A stretch of 64,000 nt of DNA, taken from the NCBI RefSeq assembly GCF_000745855.1, contig NZ_JQKD01000016.1, positions 1 through 64,000 of the forward strand, in the 5' to 3' direction. The notes under the pieces are model-generated. The model was not told the DNA's origin. It did no database searches and saw only the letters and a list, made by a program, of their open reading frames with translations. Below, piece by piece: positions 18,129 through 26,093 of this stretch. Position 1 is the first letter of the stretch; every line of letters starts with the position of its first letter. The position numbers and the translations under genes are program-made. This DNA comes from Xenophilus azovorans DSM 13620. GTDB lineage: Bacteria; Pseudomonadota; Gammaproteobacteria; Burkholderiales; Burkholderiaceae_C.

Positions 18129-19441
18129 TGCGAGAACCCCGGCACGGGAAAGACGGCGCTGCCGGACAGGATCTGGCCCCACACGGCCGGGTCGCGCCGC
18201 TCGTTCTGCTCGCCCGGCAGGTAGGGCTGCAGGTCGGTGCCGCGCGCCAGCGGCCTGACCAGGTGCGGCGTGACGACGATCACCAGTTCCTTCTCGCGCA
18301 TCTGGAAGTCGTTCTGGCGGAACAGGCTGCCCAGCACCGGCACGTCGCCCAGCAGCGGCACCTTGTCCACGTTGGAGGTGGTCTGGCGGCTGACCAGCCC
18401 GCCGATGATGAAGCTCTCGCCGTCGCCCAGCTCGACCGTGGTGTCGGCGCGGCGGGTGGTGATGGCCGGCACCGGGGCGCCGTCGACGCTGACGCGGTTG
18501 GCGTAGTCCAGCTCGCTGGCCTCGGGCGCGACCTTCAGGGCGATGCGGTCGTTCGACAGCACGGTGGGCGTGACGGTCAGGCCGATGCCGTAGGGCTTGT
18601 ATTCGATGGTAGTGGTGCCCAGCCCCTGCGCCACCGGGATCGGCAGCTCGCCGCCCGACAGGAAGCTGGCGCTCTGCCCCGACAGGGTGACGAGCGAGGG
18701 CTCGGCCAGCACCCGGGCCAGGCCGTCGCCTTCCAGCAGGTTCAGCGTCAGCGTCAGGCCGCGGCCCTTGTTGGCCTTGCCGAAGCCCAGCGCCACCTGG
18801 AAGGCATCGGCCAGCACGCCGCCCCCCAGGCTGCCGAAGCTGAAGCCGTGGCTGTTGGGCCCGTAGCTGGACAGGTTGACGCCCACCTGCTTGAGCAGGT
18901 TGCGGTTGAACTCGACGACCTTCACGTCCACCTGCACCGTGTGGCTGCGCACGTCGAGCACCGAGCGGTCGAGCAGCGGCGTCTTGTCGGCGTGGCGGGC
19001 CAGCGCGTCGGCACGCGCGCCGGCCTGCGCGTCGCCGTCGACGAAGCGGCCTTCGACCTGCGCCGTCGGGCGCTGCACCTCGATCCGGTAGGTGCGCGCG
19101 GCCGGCCGGTCGCGCTCCCACACCATCAGCGTGGTCTGGCCCGCGCCCCGGGCCGTGAGGATCAGCCGCGCCGCCGCGGTGCCGGCGCGCTGGCGCGAGA
19201 CCGCCACGCTCGCCACCGCCTCGTCGGCGATCGCGATGCGCTCGACGCCGGCGTCGAACAGCAGTTCGCGCTGGCTGCCGGTGCGCATGTCGATGCGCTC
19301 GGCCGCATTCGGCAGGCGCTGCACGGCGGGCTGCGTGCGCGCCTGCGTCTGCACCTGGGCCGGAGCCAGCAGGGGCAACAGCAGCAGCGCGGCGCCGGCG
19401 CGGCGGCAGCGAAGGAAGGGAAGGCTGCGATGGGATGTCAT
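18125..19441 (-). CDS. cpaC: CpaC/RcpA outer-membrane secretin
   Basis: A 438-residue secretin from ATG 19441; an ATG seven codons upstream (19462) is an alternative. A Sec signal peptide ends near LLAPAQA. An N-terminal pilus/BON-like domain (ERIAIADEAVASVAV) is followed by the secretin core: VDVKVVEFNRNLLKQVGVN, RVLAEPSLVTLSGQSASFLSGGELPIPV, GLTVTPTVLSNDRIALKV, the family signature around VPLLGDVPVLGSLFR and ELVIVVTPHLVRP. It forms the outer-membrane pore for the Flp pilus. Confidence 0.93.
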   Translation of the reverse strand: MTSHRSLPFLRCRRAGAALLLLPLLAPAQVQTQARTQPAVQRLPNAAERIDMRTGSQRELLFDAGVERIAIADEAVASVAVSRQRAGTAAARLILTARGAGQTTLMVWERDRPAARTYRIEVQRPTAQVEGRFVDGDAQAGARADALARHADKTPLLDRSVLDVRSHTVQVDVKVVEFNRNLLKQVGVNLSSYGPNSHGFSFGSLGGGVLADAFQVALGFGKANKGRGLTLTLNLLEGDGLARVLAEPSLVTLSGQSASFLSGGELPIPVAQGLGTTTIEYKPYGIGLTVTPTVLSNDRIALKVAPEASELDYANRVSVDGAPVPAITTRRADTTVELGDGESFIIGGLVSRQTTSNVDKVPLLGDVPVLGSLFRQNDFQMREKELVIVVTPHLVRPLARGTDLQPYLPGEQNERRDPAVWGQILSGSAVFPVPGFSQ

Positions 19442-19472
19442 GAAAGGCACGGCGCGGAGCATCGGGGTTCGG

Positions 19473-20453
19473 CTAATACCGCAGCGTCTCGCGCTGCGCG
19501 CCGCGGAACACCTCGACCTCGTGGCCCGACGCAGCGGCGGCGGCGCCCTGCGCCTGCGGAACGAGGCGCGGCGTCGGCGCGGCACGCTGCTGCGGCGCGC
19601 GGGCGCTGCCGCCTGCCGCCAGGTCGGCGGTGGCCAGGCCCGCCTGGGCGCGGTCGATGCCGGCCAGCGGCGGACGCGGCGGCGCCGGCGCGCGCGCGGG
19701 CAGCGGCTGCAGCGCGGTGGGCAGCGGGGCGAACAGGTCCGCGTCCGGCACCGCCTCGTCGTCGGGCCGGCGCAGCGCCAGCAGCAGGCGCGCGCTCGCG
19801 TCGCCCAGCGCCAGGCGGTTGACCTGGTCCACCGGCACCGCCAGCACCGCGGTGCGCGCCGGCTCCGGCCGCCCGGCATTGCCGCGCTGGCCGTTGCCGG
19901 CAGCGGCCGGCGCGCCGTCGACCGAAGCGCTGCCGAAGGCCAGCACCCGCATGCGCGGCAGCAGCAGGCGGGCCTGGCTGCGGTCCACGTCCTTGCCGTC
20001 GCTCTTGAGCACGAAGAACACGTCGACGAAGTCGCCCGGGCGCACCCGGTTGCCCACGCCCATCACCTCGTCGGCCTTGACGGCCACCGCGCGCTCGCCC
20101 GGCTCCAGCCGCAGCGCCAGGCCGGAGACGAGCTGGCTTTCGGTCAGCGGCGTGTTCTCCGCGATGTCGTACACCGGCACGCGGGCCACGGCGGCAGCGG
20201 TGTCGGCCAGCGCATCGGCGGGCTTGATGGGCAGCTGCACGACGCGCACCGCGTCCTGTGCGATCGGCTCGCCGGCCGGCAGCGGTTTGGCCGCGACGAC
20301 CACGGCGTACTGGCGCGCGGCCGGCGCGCTGGCGGCGGCCGGTGCGCCGGCCGCCGGCGGCGGCGGCTTGCGTCCCAGCAGCCAGGCATAGCCGCCCAGG
20401 GCGAGGGCCAACAGCAGGAGCGCGAGGGCGGCGAGGCGGACGTAGCGGGACAT
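19473..20453 (-). CDS. cpaB: CpaB/RcpC, secretin-associated SAF-domain protein
   Basis: A 326-residue protein with one N-terminal membrane helix (LAALALLLLALALGGYAWLL). The SAF domain runs about 48-110 (VVVAAKPLPAGEPIAQDAVRVV), followed by the conserved RcpC region RAVAVKADEVMGVGNRVRPGDFVDVFFVL. The C-terminal third is Ala/Pro/Arg-rich and low complexity. CpaB/RcpC works with the secretin and may contact peptidoglycan. ATG 20453 is preceded by the tadE stop 34 bases away. Confidence 0.88.
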   Translation of the reverse strand: MSRYVRLAALALLLLALALGGYAWLLGRKPPPPAAGAPAAASAPAARQYAVVVAAKPLPAGEPIAQDAVRVVQLPIKPADALADTAAAVARVPVYDIAENTPLTESQLVSGLALRLEPGERAVAVKADEVMGVGNRVRPGDFVDVFFVLKSDGKDVDRSQARLLLPRMRVLAFGSASVDGAPAAAGNGQRGNAGRPEPARTAVLAVPVDQVNRLALGDASARLLLALRRPDDEAVPDADLFAPLPTALQPLPARAPAPPRPPLAGIDRAQAGLATADLAAGGSARAPQQRAAPTPRLVPQAQGAAAAASGHEVEVFRGAQRETLRY

Positions 20454-20486
20454 GGATGGGAGGCTCGGGCGGCTCGGCGTGAAGGG

Positions 20487-20924
20487 TCAGAGAAGCTGCA
20501 TCGGGCCGATCTGCACGACCGCCTCGCTGCTCAGTTGGGCCGGGGTCGGCAGCGACAGCGGCCCCAGCAGGCGGGGGACGAGCGGCGCGGCCTGGTAGTC
20601 GTAGGTCACGCTGACCTGCAGGCAGCGCAGCGCGGCGTCGGACGCGCAGGCCTGCGCCACCGGCAGCGGCACGCTCACCGCGTCGACGCCGGCGATGTTG
20701 CGCAGCCAGTTCAGCGACTGCCCGGCGGCGCTCTGCGCGGCGGCGGCGCGCAGGGCCAGCGCCTCCTCCGCCGTGTCCGCGCGCTGGTAGCGCAGGGCGG
20801 CCCGCCCGCCCTCGGCGGCGGCCAGCGACAGGGTGTGCTGCGCGCTGAAGATCAGCGCATAGGTGATGAGCCCGTAGAGGATGAGGAACAGCACCGGGAA
20901 GAGCAGGACGAACTCCACGCTCAC
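20487..20924 (-). CDS. tadE: TadE-like minor pseudopilin (start uncertain)
   Basis: TadE-like sequence: a hydrophobic N-terminal helix VEFVLLFPVLFLILYGLITYALIF, then a small periplasmic domain with one Cys pair (QACASDAALRC). The nearest standard start is the GTG at 20924, which overlaps the tadV stop as GTGA and gives 145 residues. But the prepilin-peptidase motif G|SVSVEF lies just upstream of and across this GTG, so a protein starting there would lack the Gly. Starts that keep the motif are a CTG at 20951 (leader MDGLGQRG), a CTG at 20942, or a GTG at 21023 (32-residue leader). I give the GTG for the coordinates but think the real start is upstream. Confidence 0.8.
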   Translation of the reverse strand: MSVEFVLLFPVLFLILYGLITYALIFSAQHTLSLAAAEGGRAALRYQRADTAEEALALRAAAAQSAAGQSLNWLRNIAGVDAVSVPLPVAQACASDAALRCLQVSVTYDYQAAPLVPRLLGPLSLPTPAQLSSEAVVQIGPMQLL

Positions 20925-21367
20925 CGAGCCGCGCTGGCCCAGGCCATCCAGGCCAGCGCCGCGGTGGCCAGGTGCGCGGCGTAGGGCACCTCGCGGCGCC
21001 GCTGGCGCACTGCCCCGGTCCACCGGCGCATCTGCATCAAGCCGATGGAATGCACGGCGGCCAGCAGGCTTGCACCGATCCATGTCCACAGCATTCCCTC
21101 CAAGCCCAGCCACAGCGCGAGCGCGGCGGCGAATTTCACGTCCGCGGCGCCCATCAGGCCCGCGGCGTAGAACAACAGCAGAAAAACGAAGGTGGCGGCA
21201 CAGGCCGAAAGTGCGTCGGCCCAGCCGATGTGCAAGGGCACCAAGTGAATTGCCAACGCGCCAATTGCACCCAGCGCACCCGCCAATACCAGCCAGTTGG
21301 GAACTCGCCTGAGGCGCCAATCAAAAACGATGGCGCCGATAAGCCACAGTACGAAAAAATGGCGCAA
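20921..21367 (-). CDS. tadV: TadV/CpaA prepilin peptidase
   Basis: A 148-residue aspartic prepilin peptidase that processes the Flp pilin and pseudopilins. The start must be TTG 21367: an in-frame stop lies two codons upstream and there is no earlier ATG. The conserved active-site patterns are present: the first Asp at D16 in VFDWRLRRVPNWL and the second in GLMGAADVKFAAAL near residue 76. Four or five hydrophobic segments follow the family layout. It lies 6 bases after flp and overlaps tadE. Confidence 0.88.
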   Translation of the reverse strand: MRHFFVLWLIGAIVFDWRLRRVPNWLVLAGALGAIGALAIHLVPLHIGWADALSACAATFVFLLLFYAAGLMGAADVKFAAALALWLGLEGMLWTWIGASLLAAVHSIGLMQMRRWTGAVRQRRREVPYAAHLATAALAWMAWASAAR

Positions 21368-21373
21368 TGATCA

Positions 21374-21562
21374 TCACGGCCCAGGGGCTGCGAATCCTGC
21401 TTCAGTCAACGCGGTGGAGATCGCCTGGAAAGCAGCATTCAACTGGTCCCCAAGCGTTCCAACAACCGTGACGATGGCCACCGCGATCAATCCCGCGATG
21501 ATCCCGTACTCGATCGCGGTCGCACCTTCCTCGTCGTTCCAGAAGTTGATCAGCTTGTTCAT
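21374..21562 (-). CDS. flp: Flp major pilin
   Basis: A 62-residue prepilin and first gene of the Tad operon. The leader is MNKLINFWNDEEG, with peptidase cleavage expected after Gly13. The mature protein begins ATAIEYGIIAGLIAVAIVTV, with Glu and Tyr at mature positions 5 and 6, the hallmark of Flp pilins. The mature length is 49 residues. ATG 21562 is preceded by a strong ribosome site (AAGGAGTG), as expected for an abundant structural protein. Confidence 0.95.
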   Translation of the reverse strand: MNKLINFWNDEEGATAIEYGIIAGLIAVAIVTVVGTLGDQLNAAFQAISTALTEAGFAAPGP

Positions 21563-21743
21563 GGGGCACTCCTTTTTGCGTGGCTTGGTGAAATCTGTTT
21601 ACAAATGTGTCTTGTGGATGATGCTAGTAACGCTTCCTTGGTCCAACAAGCCAACAAAAGTACTCCTTTGCTCAGGCCCGATACTTTTTTTCTCAGAATG
21701 ACACACTTGTTCTGCACGCGATCGCCTCGATGAGCGCGCACGG
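21563..21743 (-). promoter_or_regulatory. AT-rich promoter region of the Tad operon
   Basis: A gap of about 180 bases, much more AT-rich than its surroundings, between flp and the L,D-transpeptidase gene. Reading on the minus strand it contains a poly-A run (around 21685-21691), a possible -35-like TTGGAC near 21640 and the palindromic stretch CTTGTTGGACCAAG. I do not see a convincing -24/-12 sigma-54 site. Two copies of a motif resembling 4391-4406 flank the region (21596-21611 on the plus strand and 21700-21715 on the minus strand). Confidence 0.5.
21596..21611 (+). promoter_or_regulatory. 16-mer similar to the site upstream of the ABC gene
   Basis: TGTTTACAAATGTGTC, 13 of 16 identical to 4391-4406. 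A weaker inverted copy (GACACACTTGTTCTGC) is at 21700-21715. Possible binding site shared by the pilus and secretion operons, but the match may be chance. Confidence 0.25.
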
Positions 21744-22997
21744 CTACAGCCACTCTTCGTGGAAGATCTTCCAGCCCCCGGGCGCGTGCAGCCAGTACTG
21801 GCGCCGCGAGGCGCCGGTACGCTCGCCGCGCGGCACCTCGCCGAAGTTGACGACCATCAGCTCCTGCCGCTCGTCGCGCCAGCGCAGCACCGACACGTCC
21901 TTCAGCTCGATCGGCCGGCCGCGCCCGGCCGTCTGCGCCAGCTCGTCGCGCAGCGCGGGGCGCTGCTGCCCGAGGCGGCCCGCGCGCACCGCATCGGGCA
22001 GGTAGAAGGACTGCCAGCGCTGCAGGTCCCCTTCGGCGCGCGCCTCGTTCCAGGCCAGCACCTGGCGGCGCAGCGCCTGGGCCTGCGCGCGCGCCTCGGC
22101 CTGGGGAATCCAGTCCAGCCGCGGCGCGATGGTCACCACCGTGGCGCCGACATCGGCCATGCGCAGGAGCTGGCGCAGGTCGTTGTCGGCGAGCACGACG
22201 CAGCCGTCGGTGGCGAGCGGGGCCCGCGCGTACTGCTCGGGCGGCGAGCCGTGCAGCCAGATACCGCTGCCCGTGCGGCCCTCGCGCCGGTCGAAGGCGT
22301 TGGGATAGTTCAGCGGCAGCGCGCCGGCGCCGTAGAAGTCCGGCAGGGTGCGCGCGGGCAGGTTGCTGGTGACGTGGTACACGCCGAGGGGCGTGCGCGC
22401 ATCGCCTTCCACGCGCTTGCCGGCGCCGGCCTTGCCGAGCGAGACGTAGTAGTCCGCCGCGAGTTCGAGCCCCTGGCGAGTGTTGCGCAGCACGTACATG
22501 CGCGAGCGCGACACGTCGACGGCCAGCGCGTAGCGGCTGGAGGCGGGCACGGCGAGCAGTTGCGCGGGCACGGTGCCGGGCGCGGGCCGGTGGCGCAGCG
22601 CCTCCAGCCGGCGCGCAGATTCGTCGCGCAGGCTGCGCAGGGCCTCGGCCGCGCCGGGCGCCTGCAGGCGCTGCTCCACCGCGCGGCGGCCGGCCGGCGG
22701 CAGGCGCAGCGCCAGCAGGTCGGCATGGACCAGCTGCGCGGCCTGGAAGGTGGGCCAGGCGCGCGCCAGCTGCCCGGCCTTGGCGAGGGCCTCGGCCTGC
22801 CGTCCCTGGCCGATCAGGGCATAGACCTCCAGCAGCCGCGCCTCGGCGCCGTCGGCCGTGCGCAGCGCGGTGGACGCAGGCGCAGCGGTATGCGATGCCC
22901 CCGCCGCGGCCTGCACCGCCGCGCCGGCGCATGCGAGCACGCAGGCCAGCGCCGCGGAGGCGACGCTGCGGCCCGTCCGGCGCAACGCGGGCGTCAT
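21744..22997 (-). CDS. L,D-transpeptidase (YkuD) with C-terminal NTF2-like domain
   Basis: A 417-residue exported enzyme that would form 3-3 cross-links in peptidoglycan or attach proteins to it. A signal peptide covers about residues 1-30. A helical, TPR-like region follows. The YkuD domain begins near RYALAVDVSRSRMYVL and carries the catalytic motif, with HGSPPEQYARAPLATDGC and nucleophile Cys near 266. The last 120 residues form an NTF2/SnoaL-like domain ending YWLHAPGGWKIFHEEWL. Its ATG overlaps the upstream TPR gene by 4 bases. The partner has the same type of C-terminal domain, so the two probably act together. Confidence 0.88.
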   Translation of the reverse strand: MTPALRRTGRSVASAALACVLACAGAAVQAAAGASHTAAPASTALRTADGAEARLLEVYALIGQGRQAEALAKAGQLARAWPTFQAAQLVHADLLALRLPPAGRRAVEQRLQAPGAAEALRSLRDESARRLEALRHRPAPGTVPAQLLAVPASSRYALAVDVSRSRMYVLRNTRQGLELAADYYVSLGKAGAGKRVEGDARTPLGVYHVTSNLPARTLPDFYGAGALPLNYPNAFDRREGRTGSGIWLHGSPPEQYARAPLATDGCVVLADNDLRQLLRMADVGATVVTIAPRLDWIPQAEARAQAQALRRQVLAWNEARAEGDLQRWQSFYLPDAVRAGRLGQQRPALRDELAQTAGRGRPIELKDVSVLRWRDERQELMVVNFGEVPRGERTGASRRQYWLHAPGGWKIFHEEWL

Positions 22998-24124
22998 GAG
23001 TTCCCGACGGCTTCGCGCGTGATGTGCCAGTCGGTGCCTTCGCGCTTGAGTTCCAGCGTCTTGCGGCTGCGCACGTTCAGCGCATTGGAGCGGTAGCTCT
23101 GGCGGAAGCGCGCCCGCGCGGTGTCGCCGTCGATGCCGATGACCAGGTCGTCCAGGCTCACCTTGATGTCGGTCTTGCCCTCGATGCGCACGCGGCGCTC
23201 CTCCTCCCACGCCTTGCGCGACTGGCCGCCCGCGGGCACGAAGTCCTTGGCGTAGGCGTCGAGGTAGCGCTGCATGTCCTTGGCGGACCAGGCGGCGGCC
23301 CAGGCGCGCACGGCCTGCTCGACCGCCTGCTTCGAGGCCGCCTCCGACGAGGCGGGCGCGGCCGTGGATGCGGCCACCGGCGCAGGCGCCGGCGCCGGTG
23401 CGGCCTTCGGCTCGGGCGCCGGCGCCGCGGGCACGGGCCTGGCGGGCGCCGCAGGAGCAGCAGCAACGGCAACGGCGGGTGGCGTGGCAGCCGGTGCGGA
23501 CGCCGCGACAGCCTGCGCGCGCCGCGAGGCGCCGGCCGCCTGCGCGGACGCCAGCGCCGCCGGGCCCGCGGCCGGCGCGCCCGGGCCCTGGAACAGCGAA
23601 CGGATCGCCGCCAGCTTGGGCGCGGCCGCGGGGCTGCTGCCTTCCATCTGCAGCGCCTGGCTGTAGGCATCCGCCGCCAGCCGCGCATAGACGTCGCCCA
23701 GGTTCTCCTGCGCCGTCGCGTAGCTGGGGTTGGTGCGCAGCGACGACTCCAGCGCCGCGCGGGCGCGGTCGTACTGGCCCTGGCCGGCATAGAGCACGGC
23801 CAGGTTGTTGTACGGCTCGGGCAGTTCGGGCGCGTCCTGCGTCAGCTGCGTGAAGGTGGCGATGGCCTCGCTGCGCCTGTCGGTCTCGAGCTGGATCACG
23901 CCCTTGAGGAAGCGCATCTGCACGTCGCGCGGCCGGTCGGCCAGGAACTTGTCCGCGAGGGCCCGCGCCTCGTCGTAGCGCCGGGCCTGGATCAGCGAGT
24001 CCACGGCGGCATGGTCGCCGCCCGTCGCGGCGGCAGCGGCGGCAGCCGCCAGGAGCGACCATCCCAGCAGGCTCGCCCGGCCCATGGCACGTACCCTCGT
24101 CGGGATGGAAAAGCGATAGGTCAT
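22994..24124 (-). CDS. Exported TPR protein with C-terminal NTF2-like domain
   Basis: A 376-residue protein from ATG 24124; a GTG just before it is an alternative. After a short basic segment comes a signal peptide (LGWSLLAAAAAAAAT). TPR repeats cover about residues 35-150 (ELPEPYNNLAVLYAGQGQYDRARAALESS). A long Ala/Pro-rich linker at about 170-260 leads to a C-terminal domain (VEQAVRAWAAAWSAKDMQRYLDAY) like SnoaL/NTF2 domains. It probably guides the L,D-transpeptidase encoded immediately downstream or senses its substrate. The function is not known in detail. Confidence 0.78.
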   Translation of the reverse strand: MTYRFSIPTRVRAMGRASLLGWSLLAAAAAAAATGGDHAAVDSLIQARRYDEARALADKFLADRPRDVQMRFLKGVIQLETDRRSEAIATFTQLTQDAPELPEPYNNLAVLYAGQGQYDRARAALESSLRTNPSYATAQENLGDVYARLAADAYSQALQMEGSSPAAAPKLAAIRSLFQGPGAPAAGPAALASAQAAGASRRAQAVAASAPAATPPAVAVAAAPAAPARPVPAAPAPEPKAAPAPAPAPVAASTAAPASSEAASKQAVEQAVRAWAAAWSAKDMQRYLDAYAKDFVPAGGQSRKAWEEERRVRIEGKTDIKVSLDDLVIGIDGDTARARFRQSYRSNALNVRSRKTLELKREGTDWHITREAVGNS

Positions 24125-24150
24125 CACGGCGCGCGATTCTATCGGCGGCC

Positions 24151-24173
24151 GTCACAAATTCACATTTCGTGAC
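24151..24173. promoter_or_regulatory. Inverted repeat GTCAC-N13-GTGAC in divergent promoter region
   Basis: An AT-rich 23-base element with perfect outer arms GTCAC and GTGAC lies 27 bases upstream of the TPR gene and 136 bases before the EEP-family gene. It is a candidate operator. The rest of this gap, up to 24308, is GC-rich and shows no other signal. Confidence 0.35.
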
Positions 24174-24308
24174 GACTGTCTCACGGCCGCTCGGCGGCGC
24201 CCGGGCGCATTCCGCCCGGCGCGCGGAAGCTCCGGCGCAGCGGCATGGGGTACCCTCGCAGGCCGGCAACGCGCCTGCCCGGAGCCGGCCCCTCGGAACA
24301 CGACACCC

Positions 24309-25169
24309 ATGCGCATCGTCACCTGGAACACCCAATGGTGCTGCGGCCTGGACGGCATCGTCAGCCCACGCCGCATCGTCGAGGGCGCCCGTGCGCTCCT
24401 GGCCGACTTCGACGTGCTGTGCCTGCAGGAAATCGCGCAGGGCTACGACGACACGATGCCGGGCCGCCCCGGCGACCAGCCGGCCGAGCTGGCGGCGCTG
24501 CTGCCGGGCCATTCGCTCTTCTTCGGCGCCGCGGTCGACGAGTTCACGCCCGATGGCCGGCGCCAGCGCTTCGGCAACCTGATCGCCACACGCCTGCCGG
24601 TGCGCCGCGTGGAGCACCATCCCCTGCCCTGGCCGGCCGATGCCGGCGTGCGCTCGATGCCGCGCATGTGCACCGTCGTCACCGTCGACGCGCCGGGCCT
24701 CGGGCCGGTACGCGTGATGACCACGCACCTGGAGTACTACTCGCCGGTGCAGCGCATGGCCCAGGCCCGCGCCCTGCGCGCGCTGCACCAGTCCGCCTGC
24801 GCGCTGGCCGCCGCGCCGCCCGCGGCCGACGAGGACGGCTCGCCCTTCCGCGCCAAGCCGCACACGCCGCACGCCGTGCTGTGCGGCGACTTCAACCTGG
24901 GCGCGTGCGAGCCGGAATACGAGGTGATCCAGCAGCCCTTCGACGCCGGCGCGGGCGAGGCCCGCCTGCGCGACGCCTGGCGCGTCATGCACCGCGACGC
25001 GCCCCACCCGCCCACCTTCCGCCTGTTCGACCGCACCTACGGTCCCGACCCGGTGGCCTGCGACTTCGTCTTCCTCAGCGACGGCCTGGCGCCGCGCCTG
25101 AAGTCGATCGCGGTGGACACCGCGACCCGGGTGTCGGACCACCAGCCGGTCGCCATCGAACTGGCCTGA
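24309..25169 (+). CDS. Endonuclease/exonuclease/phosphatase-family hydrolase
   Basis: A 286-residue metal-dependent phosphodiesterase of the EEP fold. The motifs are in order: RIVTWNTQW at the N-terminus, LCLQEI (metal-binding Glu), TTHLEYYS, CGDFNLG and the closing SDHQPVAIEL with the catalytic Asp-His. There is no signal peptide, so it is cytoplasmic. The substrate cannot be told from sequence: DNA repair (ExoIII-like), phospholipid or small-molecule phosphodiester are all possible. It is alone, followed 30 bases later by a LysR gene. Confidence 0.85.
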   Translation: MRIVTWNTQWCCGLDGIVSPRRIVEGARALLADFDVLCLQEIAQGYDDTMPGRPGDQPAELAALLPGHSLFFGAAVDEFTPDGRRQRFGNLIATRLPVRRVEHHPLPWPADAGVRSMPRMCTVVTVDAPGLGPVRVMTTHLEYYSPVQRMAQARALRALHQSACALAAAPPAADEDGSPFRAKPHTPHAVLCGDFNLGACEPEYEVIQQPFDAGAGEARLRDAWRVMHRDAPHPPTFRLFDRTYGPDPVACDFVFLSDGLAPRLKSIAVDTATRVSDHQPVAIELA

Positions 25170-25199
25170 CTCCCCGCCTCGTGCACACTGCACGGCGAC

Positions 25200-26087
25200 A
25201 TGAAGCTCAAGCACCTCGAGGTCTTCCACGCCATCATGCTCACCGGTAGCGTGAGCGCCGCCGCCCGCCTGCTGCACGTGACGCAGCCGGCCGCCACGCA
25301 GACGCTGCAGCACGCCGAGCTGCAACTGGGCTACGCCCTCTTCACCCGCCAGCGCAACCGCCTGGTGCCCACGCGCGAAGCGCAGGCCCTCTACGCGGAG
25401 GTGCAGCCGCTGATGGCGCAACTGGAGCGCGTGCGCCGCCTGGCCACCGCGCTGGGCCGCGACGAGGGCACGCCGCTGCGCATCCTGGTCGTCCCTTCGC
25501 TGGCGGTGAAGGCGCTGCCCGAGGCGCTGCGGCGCTTCCGCCAGCGGCACCCGGACATGCCGGTGACCATCCGCACCCTGCACTCACGCGAGATCGCCCA
25601 GGCCATGGTGCTGCAGGAAGGCGACATCGGCATCGTCTACGGCAGCGCGCCGCACCCCGCGCTGCACGAGGAGCCGATCGCGCGCGGCCGGCTGGTGTGC
25701 GTCTCGCGCGCCGAGCGGCCGGGCGCCGACCGCCGCGCCACCGTGGCGCTGGACGAGTTGCTGCGCAGCCCCATCATCCGCATCGACGAGCGCGACCCGA
25801 TCGGCACCATGCTGGCCGAGCAGTGGTCGCGCCTGGGCGTGGCGCCCAGCGGCGGCATCACGGTGCAGACGTATCACATCGCGCTGGTGCTGGCCGAGCA
25901 GGGCTTCGGCCCCGCGATCGTCGACTCCTTCACCGCGCAGGCGCGGCAGGACGCGGCGCTGCACACGCGCACCCTGCTGCCGGAGATCGGCGTGGAGGTG
26001 CGCGCGCTGCTGCCGCAGGGCGTGCGCTCGCCGCGGCCGGTGGCCGACTTCATCAAGGCCTTCAAGGCCGTGGCCGAAGCGGCCTGA
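25200..26087 (+). CDS. LysR-family transcriptional regulator
   Basis: A 295-residue LysR regulator. The N-terminal winged helix-turn-helix is LKHLEVFHAIMLTGSVSAAARLLHVTQPAATQTLQ. The substrate-binding domain starts near residue 95 (LRILVVPSLAVKALPEALRRF). A small perfect hairpin (CGTGCA, loop CAC, TGCACG at 25180-25194) lies just before the ATG. The gene converges with the racemase gene 6 bases away. No divergent partner gene marks its target. Confidence 0.9.
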   Translation: MKLKHLEVFHAIMLTGSVSAAARLLHVTQPAATQTLQHAELQLGYALFTRQRNRLVPTREAQALYAEVQPLMAQLERVRRLATALGRDEGTPLRILVVPSLAVKALPEALRRFRQRHPDMPVTIRTLHSREIAQAMVLQEGDIGIVYGSAPHPALHEEPIARGRLVCVSRAERPGADRRATVALDELLRSPIIRIDERDPIGTMLAEQWSRLGVAPSGGITVQTYHIALVLAEQGFGPAIVDSFTAQARQDAALHTRTLLPEIGVEVRALLPQGVRSPRPVADFIKAFKAVAEAA

Positions 26088-26093
26088 GGGTCT

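Noticed and set aside
21297-21701. A 134-codon plus-strand open frame over flp
   Set aside because: It is antisense to flp and tadV, which have clear family motifs, and has no ribosome site.
25180-25194. Small hairpin before the LysR gene as a terminator
   Set aside because: Only a 6-base stem with no T-run; it is more likely incidental or part of the LysR leader.
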